A stretch of DNA of 64,000 nucleotides, from contig NZ_CANMED010000001.1 of assembly GCF_947496855.1 (NCBI RefSeq), positions 744,001 through 808,000 of the forward strand. Reading direction: 5' to 3'. A program made the position numbers and the translations under genes. Within the stretch, counting starts at the first letter, position 1; the number at the start of each line of letters is the position of its first letter. Below are positions 47,051 through 55,254 of the stretch, one piece after another. The notes under the pieces were generated by a model. That model had not been told where the DNA came from. It worked only from the letters and a program-made list of their open reading frames with translations, and did no database searches. The stretch comes from an uncultured Aquimarina sp. Its GTDB lineage: Bacteria; Bacteroidota; Bacteroidia; Flavobacteriales; Flavobacteriaceae.

Positions 47051-48085
47051 ATGGGCTTTTTTGATTTTTTAACTGATAAAATAGCAGTAGACTTAGGAAC
47101 AACTAACACTCTAATAACACACAAAGGTAAAATAGCAATTGATGCTCCTTCGATTATTGCTGTTAACAGAATTAGCGGAAAAATAATTGCAGTCGGAAAA
47201 GAGGCAAGTTCTATGCGGGGTAAAATCCACAAGAATATTAAAACCTTTTATCCACTAAGAAATGGAGTCATTGCTAATTTTGATTTATCTGAAAAGATGC
47301 TCAAAATTCTCATCAAAAGATTATCGGACATAAGCAGTGCTATTTTTATTAAATCTTACAAAATGATCATAGCGATTCCATGTGGAATTACTAAGGTTGA
47401 AATGAGGGCCGTAAGGGACTCTGCAAGACGTCTTAATGCAAAGAAAGTATATTTAATTGCAGAACCAATGGCTGCAGCCATTGGAGCCGGAATTGATGTG
47501 TTACAACCTAAAGGTCATATGGTTATAGATATTGGAGGTGGTACCACAGAAATTGCAGTAATAACACTTGGTGGAATTATATCTGGTCAGTCTGTAAAAA
47601 TAGCGGGAAATGTTTTTAACGATGATATCATTCAATATGTAAGGGAAAATCATAGTTTACATATTGGAGAAGGTACTGCTGAAGATATTAAAATCAAGAT
47701 AGGTTCTGCAGTAGATATTTTAGAATCACCACCAGAAAAAATACCTGTACAAGGTAGAGATATGCTGACAGGTAAGCCAAAACAAGTCTATATCACTCAT
47801 AAAGAAGTTGCGAAAAGCATTGATAAATCTATTACACAGATAGAAAATGCAGTACTAGATACTTTATCCGATATTCCTCCTGAGATTTCTGCAGATATTT
47901 ACAATACTGGTATTTTTTTAACAGGAGGTGGATCTATGTTAAGAGGTCTTGATAAAAGATTCTCTAGAACCACAGAGTTACCAGTATACAAAGGAGAAAA
48001 TCCATTGGAAGTTGTTGTCAAAGGAAGTGAAATCGTTCTGAAAAACCTTAATAGATATACCAATGTCTTAATAAAACACACATGA
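47051..48085 (+). CDS. mreB: MreB-like actin homologue, orphan copy
   Basis: This 344-aa protein has the actin-fold phosphate loops: IAVDLGTTNTLI at the N-terminus, VIDIGGGTTEIAVI in the middle and FLTGGGSMLRGLDKR near the end, all intact. Length and sequence fit MreB/Mbl. MreB usually sits beside mreC and mreD; here there is none, and the neighbours are porQ and an ArsR gene. It may be a second, specialised filament. Confidence 0.88.
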   Translation: MGFFDFLTDKIAVDLGTTNTLITHKGKIAIDAPSIIAVNRISGKIIAVGKEASSMRGKIHKNIKTFYPLRNGVIANFDLSEKMLKILIKRLSDISSAIFIKSYKMIIAIPCGITKVEMRAVRDSARRLNAKKVYLIAEPMAAAIGAGIDVLQPKGHMVIDIGGGTTEIAVITLGGIISGQSVKIAGNVFNDDIIQYVRENHSLHIGEGTAEDIKIKIGSAVDILESPPEKIPVQGRDMLTGKPKQVYITHKEVAKSIDKSITQIENAVLDTLSDIPPEISADIYNTGIFLTGGGSMLRGLDKRFSRTTELPVYKGENPLEVVVKGSEIVLKNLNRYTNVLIKHT

Positions 48086-48133
48086 CATAATTTATACTTT
48101 GCAAAATACTTTGAACAAAATTATGTTAACCAA

Positions 48134-48157
48134 ACATATTTATAAAATTAAATATGT
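48134..48157 (+). promoter_or_regulatory. Inverted-repeat operator (site 1) before the ArsR-type gene
   Basis: ACATATTTA (48134-48142), 6 nt spacer, TAAATATGT (48149-48157): a perfect 9-bp inverted repeat. The right half abuts the -7 box. A near-identical site lies before the next gene at 48494-48517. Confidence 0.75.
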
Positions 48158-48164
48158 ATATTTG
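48157..48164 (+). promoter_or_regulatory. -7 box (TATATTTG) directly before the ArsR start codon
   Basis: TATATTTG fits TAnnTTTG and ends 5 nt before the GTG start at 48169. With the usual start distance the mRNA would begin at or inside the start codon, a leaderless transcript. Confidence 0.5.
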
Positions 48165-48168
48165 ACCT

Positions 48169-48480
48169 GTGAATAAGGAAAAAGTATTAGAAATAAAAAA
48201 AGCTTTAGCTAATTCTACCAGATTGGATATACTAAAGTGGTTAAAAGATCCAAATTCTAATTTTCCGCCACACGCAGAATTAGGACATTTCGATTTTGGG
48301 GTTTGTGGCCAGTTAATTCAGGATAAGTCAGGCTTGTCGCAGCCTACTATTTCTCATTATCTAGCTACTATGAACAAAGCTGGTTTACTTACACCCACTA
48401 GACATGGAAAGTGGACATATTTTAAAAGAAATGAAGAAATTATTCAAGAATATATTACCGAAATAAAAGATAATCTATAA
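48169..48480 (+). CDS. ArsR-type winged-helix repressor, GTG start
   Basis: This 103-aa protein is a small winged helix with KKALANSTRLDILKWLKDP at the N-terminus and LSQPTISHYLATMNKAGLLTPTRHGKWTYFKRN in two parts (recognition helix and wing). It lacks the CVC metal motif of true ArsR. A single Cys in FGVCGQ might be a redox sensor. The start must be GTG 48169 because the next ATG is far into the protein. Operators lie before this gene and the next. Confidence 0.85.
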   Translation: MNKEKVLEIKKALANSTRLDILKWLKDPNSNFPPHAELGHFDFGVCGQLIQDKSGLSQPTISHYLATMNKAGLLTPTRHGKWTYFKRNEEIIQEYITEIKDNL

Positions 48481-48493
48481 AAAATTTATAGAT

Positions 48494-48517
48494 ACATATT
48501 TATAAAACTAAATATAT
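48494..48517 (+). promoter_or_regulatory. Inverted-repeat operator (site 2) before the SDR gene
   Basis: ACATATTTA (48494-48502), 6 nt spacer, TAAATATAT (48509-48517), only 4 nt before the SDR ATG. It differs from site 1 by one base in the arms and one in the spacer. Confidence 0.75.
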
Positions 48518-48521
48518 AATT

Positions 48522-49118
48522 ATGAAGATTTTAGTTATAGGAGCAACAGGAACCATTGGAAAAGAAATTTATAATTCTCTTAAAAAAAATCACGAAGTCT
48601 ATGCAGCACATAGAAACAATAACTCTTACCCTATTGATATTACAGATAAAGATTCTATAAAATCACTTTTTGAGAAATTACCTCAATTAGATGCAGTTAT
48701 TAACGCTGCTGGTACTGCCTCGTGGAAATCACTTTCTGATCTTAAAGAAGAAGATTATTACCTAGGAATTAAAAGTAAACTAATGGGACAAGTAAACCTT
48801 GTTCATATAGCTAAAGACTACCTAAAAGAAAATGGTTCAATAACGTTAACCACAGGGATTCTTGCGGAGCATTATGAGCCTAATGCAGTAGCTCTTTCTT
48901 TAGTTAATGGTGCCATTCATAGTTTTGTTAATGCGGCTTCCCAAGAACTTACTCGTGGTATTCGACTTAATACTGTCGCTCCTGGAGCAATAGCAGGTGA
49001 TTTTCCTAAAGATCAAAAATTTGCAGGGTATCTACCCGTAGAAATCGAAGATGTTACAAAAATATATGAGTACATACTAACCAATAAAAACACAGGTCAA
49101 ATTCTAAAAATATATTAA
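48522..49118 (+). CDS. Short SDR-family oxidoreductase
   Basis: This 198-aa protein has the cofactor loop VIGATGTIGKEIYNSL, a shortened SDR fold with NAAGTASW and no clear catalytic YxxxK (the region reads LSLVNGAIHSF in its place). It may therefore be a non-catalytic or atypical SDR. VAPGAIAG near the C-terminus is normal. It is the first gene after ArsR site 2, and PhzF follows 3 nt later. Confidence 0.85.
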   Translation: MKILVIGATGTIGKEIYNSLKKNHEVYAAHRNNNSYPIDITDKDSIKSLFEKLPQLDAVINAAGTASWKSLSDLKEEDYYLGIKSKLMGQVNLVHIAKDYLKENGSITLTTGILAEHYEPNAVALSLVNGAIHSFVNAASQELTRGIRLNTVAPGAIAGDFPKDQKFAGYLPVEIEDVTKIYEYILTNKNTGQILKIY

Positions 49119-49121
49119 CTT

Positions 49122-49907
49122 ATGAAAATTCCAATATTTCAGATCGATGCATTTACACAAAAACTCTTTGGGGGTAATCCGGCTGCTATTTGTCATTTAC
49201 CTCATTGGTTAGATGATGAAACATTATTAAATATTGCTATAGAGAATAATCTTGCAGAGACAGGTTATTTTGTAAAAAGAGACGACATATATGAAATTAG
49301 ATGGTTTATGCCTTATGCAGAAATTGATTTATGTGGTCACGCAACCTTAGCTTCTGCTTATGTAATTTTTAATTATATTGATAAAACTATTGATGAAGTA
49401 ACATTTTCTTCTAAAAGTGGTATTCTAAAAGCTAAAAAAGAAGATAATGGGTCAATTACATTGGATTTCCCTTCGCGACCTCCTAAACCTGTTGATATTC
49501 CAAAAGAAGTGTTTCAAGCTTTCCAAGCTAAACCATTAAAAGCTTTTGCTGGAAGAGATCTTATCATTACTGTTGGTTCTGAAGAAGAAGTATTAGCAGA
49601 AGAACCAAAATTAGAATTTCTAAAAGGGCTCCCCTATCTATGTACAATTATTACTACTGAAGGTAAAAATTCGGATTTTGTATCTAGAGTATTCGATGCC
49701 AATCCTGAAATCTCTCTAGAAGATCCAGTTACAGGATCTGCTCATGCCGCCTTAGTTCCTTTTTGGGCAAAAAAACTTGGCAAAACAGAACTAAAAGCAT
49801 ATCAATTATCCAAAAGAGGTGGTGAAATTCACTGTAAACTAGATGGAGATCGTGTTTTTCTTAGTGGATACTCAGTTCCTTATTTAATTGGGGAGATAGA
49901 AATTTAA
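49122..49907 (+). CDS. PhzF-family isomerase
   Basis: This 261-aa protein has the PhzF signature FGGNPAAICHL, the catalytic Glu in ENNLAETGYFV (about residue 45) and the closing EDPVTGSAHAAL (about 200). The family isomerises or hydrolyses small cyclic and amino-acid-like compounds. It is in one operon with the SDR, the racemase and the ArsR regulator, which suggests a small inducible pathway, perhaps detoxification of an amino-acid-like compound. Confidence 0.9.
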   Translation: MKIPIFQIDAFTQKLFGGNPAAICHLPHWLDDETLLNIAIENNLAETGYFVKRDDIYEIRWFMPYAEIDLCGHATLASAYVIFNYIDKTIDEVTFSSKSGILKAKKEDNGSITLDFPSRPPKPVDIPKEVFQAFQAKPLKAFAGRDLIITVGSEEEVLAEEPKLEFLKGLPYLCTIITTEGKNSDFVSRVFDANPEISLEDPVTGSAHAALVPFWAKKLGKTELKAYQLSKRGGEIHCKLDGDRVFLSGYSVPYLIGEIEI

Positions 49908-49921
49908 AAAAAAAGTGATTT

Positions 49922-50614
49922 ATGAAAACTATTGGATTAATTGGAGGTATGAGTTGGGAATCCTCTGCTGTTTATTATGAACTAATAAACAAAATAATAA
50001 AAGAACAACTAGGCGGTTTTCATTCTGCAAAATCTATCATGGTTTCTGTAGATTTTGCAGAAATTGAAAGTTTACAAAGAAAAGATGATTGGAATAGTTT
50101 AACTGAACACATGATCAAATCCGCAAAACAATTAGAAAATGCTGGAGCAGATTTAATAATTCTTTGTACGAATACAATGCACTTATGCAGTGATGAAATA
50201 ATTAAAAATATAAGGATTCCATTTCTACACATTGCCGATGCTGCAGGTAAAAAAATTAAATCTAGAGGGTTGCAAAAACTTGCACTTTTGGGTACTAAGT
50301 TCACCATGGAAAAGGATTTTTATAGAACAATTCTTGCGAAATATGGGATTGATGTTATAATTCCAGATGCTAATGATAGAGAGCTCATACATAAGATTAT
50401 TTATGAGGAATTGGTTCTTGGCAATATTAAAAATAATTCGAGAGAAGCATATAAACGAATTATAAAAGATTTAGAAAACAACGGAGCTGAAGGGATTATT
50501 CTTGGTTGCACCGAAATACCTTTATTAATAAAACAAGACGATGTAGATATCCCAATATTTGATACAACAAAAATTCATGCCGAAAATGCTGTTGAAATTG
50601 CCTTAAAGAATTAA
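49922..50614 (+). CDS. Aspartate/glutamate racemase family protein
   Basis: This 230-aa protein starts MKTIGLIGGMSWESSAVYY, the standard opening of the aspartate racemase group. Both catalytic Cys are present: LCTNTMHL (about residue 83) and GCTEIPLL (about 195). It interconverts D- and L-forms of an acidic amino acid. It is the last gene of the ArsR-controlled unit. Confidence 0.9.
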   Translation: MKTIGLIGGMSWESSAVYYELINKIIKEQLGGFHSAKSIMVSVDFAEIESLQRKDDWNSLTEHMIKSAKQLENAGADLIILCTNTMHLCSDEIIKNIRIPFLHIADAAGKKIKSRGLQKLALLGTKFTMEKDFYRTILAKYGIDVIIPDANDRELIHKIIYEELVLGNIKNNSREAYKRIIKDLENNGAEGIILGCTEIPLLIKQDDVDIPIFDTTKIHAENAVEIALKN

Positions 50615-50684
50615 TCAACAACCGAACTATCAATCGAAAAATATACATTTCAAAAAAGTGAACGAATTTCGCAACAAACAGTGA

Positions 50685-50915
50685 ATTTATACCAAAAGGC
50701 CAGAAAAATTAGTTGATAAACGTCATTATGCATTAAAAGAAAATGTAATGACAGCCAAAGAATTGATAAATTACTTTTCAGAAATAACTCCTTTGGTGCA
50801 AGATGGTTTGATCAAATATAAAGAAACTATTGTTTAAGGATTTAATCAATTGCCGGAAGCTTTCAATATGCTATTTTCTGGAAAAAGCCTAGGTAAACTA
50901 ATTGTGAAAGTATAA
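50685..50915 (+). pseudogene. Relic of an NADP-dependent (MDR/zinc-type) oxidoreductase C-terminus
   Basis: In one frame the sequence reads through about 50 codons, a TAA stop at 50835-50837, then GFNQLPEAFNMLFSGKSLGK...VKV and the true stop at 50915. The last segment is the usual end of MDR-type NADP oxidoreductases ('lPeAf..ll.GkniGK..vkv'), and ITPLVQDGLIKYKETIV before it matches the preceding helix. The N-terminal two thirds are gone. This is a dead gene remnant between the racemase and the helicase. Confidence 0.75.
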
Positions 50916-50920
50916 AATAA

Positions 50921-52435
50921 TTATACGAACATTTGATTAATTTTGGAACGTAATTTTCGACCATAGTCCTCTTGTAACCAATCTCTATAATTTTTGGTGC
51001 TTTTGCTAATGCAGTAAGAATATCGACGAACTCTATATTCAATATCTTGATCTAATAATTTACTAAGAATTCGTGCATCAAAAACATCTTCACTATTTTC
51101 TACACACATCCTAGCATGTTGTTCAATAGATTTTTCTAAAACACTTTTACTACGTAAACCATATTTTTTGGTATTGGCATATTCTGCTTCGATATCAAAA
51201 TCTATTTCAGTAGAGTTACCAAATTGTTTTCTGACTTCTTCCGGCATTACGTATTTAAACTTACGTTCTATATCATCATCACTAACTAAGCTCTCGTAAT
51301 AAAAATCAGGAGATCTAAAGATAGACTGCCAATCCATTTCTCCATTCCAAAGTCCAAAACGAGCTGTATTATTTCCCATATCGATAATAGAAAACTCAGG
51401 TTTTTTTGGAAGTATTCTGGATCCTCTACCAATCATCTGGAAATAAAGTGTTAAGGATTTCGTAGCTCGGTTAAGAATTACTGTTTCTACCGTAGGTTCG
51501 TCAAAACCAGTGGTCAAAATACTCACTGAAGTAAGAATTGCATTATCCGTATGCTTAAACCATTTTAGTATATCTGATCGTTCCTGTTTACCATTGGTGT
51601 TATCTAAGTGTCTTATCGGATATCCTGCTCTATTAAAAACATCATATACTTGAATAGATGTATTTATACCATTATTAAAAATTAATGTCTTTTGTCCCTT
51701 TGATCTTTCTTCATAAGCTTTTAGCAACTTGTCCTGCATCAGCGCATTTGTATACAGGTCTTCGGAAGATTTTACGGTATAATCGCCATTCATACCAATT
51801 TTAAGAGAACCAAGACCTACATCATATGTATAAGTTATCGGTTTAGCTAAAAATCCTTTTCCAATAAGAGAGTTAATAGTATCTCCCACAATCAACTCCC
51901 GGTAGTTGTCTTTCATTGGGAGCTTCATATTAGAACTAAGAGGGGTGGCAGTAACTCCAAGAATAAAGCAAGTATTAAAAAAACGAAAAAGCTTTCGGAA
52001 AGAGTTATAATGTGCCTCATCAATAATCACCATTCCTACATTATCAATCTCTAATTGATCATCATTAAGTCTATTATTAAGTGTCTCCACCATAGCCACA
52101 AAACACATATATTCATGCTGATCTTCAAGCTTTTTTACATTACTATTAATGATCTTATTTTTAACATTAAACTCAGTAAGCATTTTAGAAGTTTGATCAC
52201 AAAGTTCAATACGATGTGTTAGGACTACGACTTTCTTCTTCGTAGTTTCTATGTATCTTCTTACAATTTCTGAAAAAATCACCGTTTTACCTCCACCAGT
52301 AGGCAGTTGATAGAGTAAATTATAGCTTTTCGGAAACTCTTGCAAACGTCCAAAGATCTTATCAATATCTCTAGCCTGATAATTATAAAGTACTTTCTGT
52401 TCCTTTTTTTCTATTTCAGTGGGTTTCACCCGCAT
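50921..52435 (-). CDS. DEAD/DEAH-box superfamily 2 helicase
   Basis: This 504-aa protein has Walker A LPTGGGKTVIFSEI (about residues 43-56), VIIDEAHYNSF, GVTATPLSS, and motif VI MIGRGSRILPK. The C-terminal third is unrelated to RecQ and rich in charged residues. It belongs to the SSL2-like/type-III-restriction-like helicases, and no methyltransferase or restriction partner lies next to it. DNA or RNA repair is likely but not shown. Confidence 0.88.
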   Translation of the reverse strand: MRVKPTEIEKKEQKVLYNYQARDIDKIFGRLQEFPKSYNLLYQLPTGGGKTVIFSEIVRRYIETTKKKVVVLTHRIELCDQTSKMLTEFNVKNKIINSNVKKLEDQHEYMCFVAMVETLNNRLNDDQLEIDNVGMVIIDEAHYNSFRKLFRFFNTCFILGVTATPLSSNMKLPMKDNYRELIVGDTINSLIGKGFLAKPITYTYDVGLGSLKIGMNGDYTVKSSEDLYTNALMQDKLLKAYEERSKGQKTLIFNNGINTSIQVYDVFNRAGYPIRHLDNTNGKQERSDILKWFKHTDNAILTSVSILTTGFDEPTVETVILNRATKSLTLYFQMIGRGSRILPKKPEFSIIDMGNNTARFGLWNGEMDWQSIFRSPDFYYESLVSDDDIERKFKYVMPEEVRKQFGNSTEIDFDIEAEYANTKKYGLRSKSVLEKSIEQHARMCVENSEDVFDARILSKLLDQDIEYRVRRYSYCISKSTKNYRDWLQEDYGRKLRSKINQMFV

Positions 52436-52616
52436 TTGCTTTTAGATTAAAAAATAAGATAACAAAATTAAGCACTTTATAAACTTATATAAAAGAATTA
52501 GTAGAATATATTTCGTTTTAATTCATCAAACCTCTTCTAAAGTGTTAATTATTCATAATATTCCTTACAACCATTTTGGTTCTTTTAATTTTAAATAAAA
52601 ATTGATTCATTAATTA

Positions 52617-53486
52617 ATGACTAAGATTGATAAAGATCTAATACCCGTTCAAGCATTACTTATACCTAAACCAATTTTATATACAGGTAAAGTATTAAAT
52701 TGGATTTCACCTTTTTTAGCTTCTAGATTTGGGGCACGTTTATTCTTAACTCCGTTTAAGTACAAAAGGCCTGATCGAGAAAAGACTATGGCAATAGAAA
52801 GTCGGAAAGAAAAAGTAAAAATAAAAAAGATAAATCGAGAAGTAATTGTTTATAATTACGGAAACTCGAATAAAAAGATTTTGTTAGTACACGGATGGTC
52901 AGGTAGTGGTACTCAGCTTTCTAAGGTTGCAGATCAATTATTGTATAAAGGTTTTAGTACAGTAAGTTTTGATGCTCCTGCACATGGAGAAGCTCCCGGA
53001 AAAAGAAGTAATATGCCACATTTTATTGAGACCATACATCAGTTAGAAAAAACACATGGTCCATTTTATAGTGCTATTGGGCATTCATTAGGAGGAATGT
53101 CTTTATTACGGGCTACCAAATTTGGTTTAATGATTGAAAAATTGGTAATAATAGGTACGGCAAATAGTGTGACTAAAATAACTAAAGAATTTGTTAGAAA
53201 CTTACAGTTAAGCCAGAAAACTGGTAGATTAATGAAACAGTACCTCGATGAACGTTATGGAGAAGATCTTGACAATTATTCTGGTGGAATCTCTGCAGAA
53301 GCTGTAAAAATTCCAACATTAGTTGTTCATGATAAAAATGATGTAGATGTACAATATACAGAGGCTTTAGAGATTATTAAAAAATTAATCAAAGGGAAAC
53401 TACTATTAACTGAGAAATTAGGACATAGAAAAATTCTTGGAAATCAGAAAGTGATCGATAAAATAATTGACTTTATTACAGAATAG
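52617..53486 (+). CDS. Alpha/beta hydrolase
   Basis: This 289-aa protein has VHGWSGSGTQL (oxyanion region), the nucleophile Ser in AIGHSLGGMSLL (about residue 157), Asp in HDKNDVDV and His in LGHRKIL near the C-terminus, a full triad. The first 80 residues form a basic helical lead without a signal peptide. The substrate is unknown. Confidence 0.88.
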   Translation: MTKIDKDLIPVQALLIPKPILYTGKVLNWISPFLASRFGARLFLTPFKYKRPDREKTMAIESRKEKVKIKKINREVIVYNYGNSNKKILLVHGWSGSGTQLSKVADQLLYKGFSTVSFDAPAHGEAPGKRSNMPHFIETIHQLEKTHGPFYSAIGHSLGGMSLLRATKFGLMIEKLVIIGTANSVTKITKEFVRNLQLSQKTGRLMKQYLDERYGEDLDNYSGGISAEAVKIPTLVVHDKNDVDVQYTEALEIIKKLIKGKLLLTEKLGHRKILGNQKVIDKIIDFITE

Positions 53487-53552
53487 AAATTCTTGTGTTA
53501 TGGACGGCATTGATATACGACTATATATATATAAAACTATAATTTGAATAAA

Positions 53553-54041
53553 ATGAAAAAGATTTTAATACTATTCATCAGCATTTTAACGATAAGTTGT
53601 ACTGGTAATGCCCAAAAAGAAACCAAAAAAGAGCAGAAAGAATATGCTATTTCTAAAACGAATAAAGAATGGAAAGAAATCCTAACTAATGATCAATATT
53701 ACATCCTTAGACAAGCTGGTACCGAAAGACCTTTCTCCAGTCCATTAAATAAAATTTATGCGAATGGAACTTTTCATTGTGCCGGATGTAACACTCCTTT
53801 ATATGAGAGTGAACATAAATTTGATAGTGGTACAGGTTGGCCAAGTTTTGATAGAGCTGTAAAAGGAAATGTGTCTATTGATACGGATTATAAGTTAGGC
53901 TATGCCAGAACTGAGCTTGTATGCGAAACTTGTGGTGGGCATTTAGGACACGTATTTAATGATGGCCCAAGAGAAACTACTGGAAAAAGACATTGTATTA
54001 ATGGAGATGCTTTAATTTTCGAGCCAAAACAAACCAAATAA
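53553..54041 (+). CDS. msrB: Peptide methionine-(R)-S-oxide reductase MsrB, lipoprotein form
   Basis: This protein of about 162 aa starts MKKILILFISILTISC, a lipoprotein signal, so it works outside the cytosol. It has the zinc Cys pairs HCAGC and CETCGGHLGH, and the catalytic Cys in KRHCINGD. The motif FDSGTGWPSF has Thr where many MsrB have the resolving Cys. I start at ATG 53553; a TTG three codons upstream is in frame. Its stop overlaps the ATG of the next msrB. Confidence 0.93.
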   Translation: MKKILILFISILTISCTGNAQKETKKEQKEYAISKTNKEWKEILTNDQYYILRQAGTERPFSSPLNKIYANGTFHCAGCNTPLYESEHKFDSGTGWPSFDRAVKGNVSIDTDYKLGYARTELVCETCGGHLGHVFNDGPRETTGKRHCINGDALIFEPKQTK

Positions 54042-54436
54042 TGAATAAATACCCTTTTGATAAAACAGAAAATGAATGGAGAAAAGAACTCTCTGAAGAG
54101 CAATATAGAGTATTGAGACAAAAAGGAACAGAACGTCCTTTTACTGGAGAATACAATATTCACTCAGAAAATGGAACCTATAAGTGTATGGGTTGTCATG
54201 CTCATTTATTTGAAAGTACATCCAAATTTGACTCTGGATGTGGATGGCCAAGTTTTGATGAATCTATTGAAGGCAGTGTAGAGTATATAAAAGATACGAC
54301 TCATGGCATGATAAGAACAGAAATTTTATGTGCTAATTGTGGTAGCCACTTAGGGCATATTTTTGATGATGGGCCTACAGAAACAGGGCAACGTTATTGT
54401 GTTAATTCAATAAGTATCGACTTTAATAAATCATAA
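54041..54436 (+). CDS. msrB: Peptide methionine-(R)-S-oxide reductase MsrB, cytosolic form
   Basis: This 131-aa protein has no signal sequence. It carries the four zinc Cys (YKCMGC and LCANCGSHLGH), the catalytic Cys in QRYCVNSIS and FDSGCGWPSF, with the resolving Cys that the exported copy lacks. The two genes are tandem and translationally coupled (TAATG), giving the cell one MsrB in each compartment. Confidence 0.93.
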   Translation: MNKYPFDKTENEWRKELSEEQYRVLRQKGTERPFTGEYNIHSENGTYKCMGCHAHLFESTSKFDSGCGWPSFDESIEGSVEYIKDTTHGMIRTEILCANCGSHLGHIFDDGPTETGQRYCVNSISIDFNKS

Positions 54437-54511
54437 AAAAAATAAAATTTATACTTTGGAACACTTATTGATAAACATATTCAATATCAAAACAACAAAT
54501 AATTACACATT

Positions 54512-55084
54512 ATGAAAAAGATTTTCACACTTTTATTTTTATCATCAATACTATTTACAGCTTGTGAAGGAGATCAGGGACCTCCAGGATTTGATGGTTT
54601 ACCTGGACCAGAAGGACCGGCTGGAGATGTTGCCAGTGTATTTGAAATAGACAATGTAGATTTTGCTTCTACGGATGGTATAAGCGCATCAATAGGTGTG
54701 ACTATCCCCAATCAAATTGAAGTATTTGAATCTGATGTAGCATTGGTGTTTGTAGTAGATCCAATTGCAACAGCAGCTAATAATGGAGTTGAAGTATGGG
54801 AACCGCTTCCAAGAACATTTTTATTTACTGATGGAGGTTTTGCGCAATTCAGATATAACTTTATTTTTGACGACCCGAGTGGTATATTTGATCTCGAAAT
54901 CATTTTAGAATCAGATAATTTCACAACATTAGATACGTCTTTTACACAAAATCAAATCTTCAGGATCGTAATTGTACCAGGCGCTTTTGCACAAAATAAG
55001 AATATAGATCTTTATACTATGGAAAACGTTCTATCTTCATTAAAACTAAATGCAAATGACATCGTTAAAATTTCATTAGATTAA
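54512..55084 (+). CDS. Collagen-like lipoprotein
   Basis: This 190-aa protein has a lipoprotein signal (lipobox FTAC at about residue 18) and directly after the Cys a short run of six Gly-X-Y triplets, 'GDQGPPGFDGLPGPEGPAGD', then a 145-residue beta-rich domain (VFEIDNVDFAST, RTFLFTDGGFAQFRYNFIF, QIFRIVIVPGAF). Lipid-anchored collagen stubs of this kind occur in Flavobacteriia and lift a domain off the surface. Function unknown. A terminator follows. Confidence 0.75.
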   Translation: MKKIFTLLFLSSILFTACEGDQGPPGFDGLPGPEGPAGDVASVFEIDNVDFASTDGISASIGVTIPNQIEVFESDVALVFVVDPIATAANNGVEVWEPLPRTFLFTDGGFAQFRYNFIFDDPSGIFDLEIILESDNFTTLDTSFTQNQIFRIVIVPGAFAQNKNIDLYTMENVLSSLKLNANDIVKISLD

Positions 55085-55136
55085 ATATGAAAGCTACATC
55101 TTAGATGTTAACAAAAGCTAATATTTTTAAAAAATT

Positions 55137-55165
55137 AACACTATCAATATGATAGTGTTTTTTTT
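55137..55165 (+). terminator. Intrinsic terminator after the collagen-like lipoprotein gene
   Basis: AACACTATC pairs exactly with GATAGTGTT around a 5-nt loop (55137-55159), then a run of T to 55165. Confidence 0.9.
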
Positions 55166-55254
55166 ATGTAAATAATTACAAAAACGGAATGGTTAAAACC
55201 TTTTTTGGTTAACCTAATTATCCGTAAATTCGTGTCTTCAAAAAATTCACATTT

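Noticed and set aside
47038..47232. Minus-strand 64-codon frame at the start of the MreB-like gene
   Set aside because: Opposite strand of a conserved gene, with no own signals.
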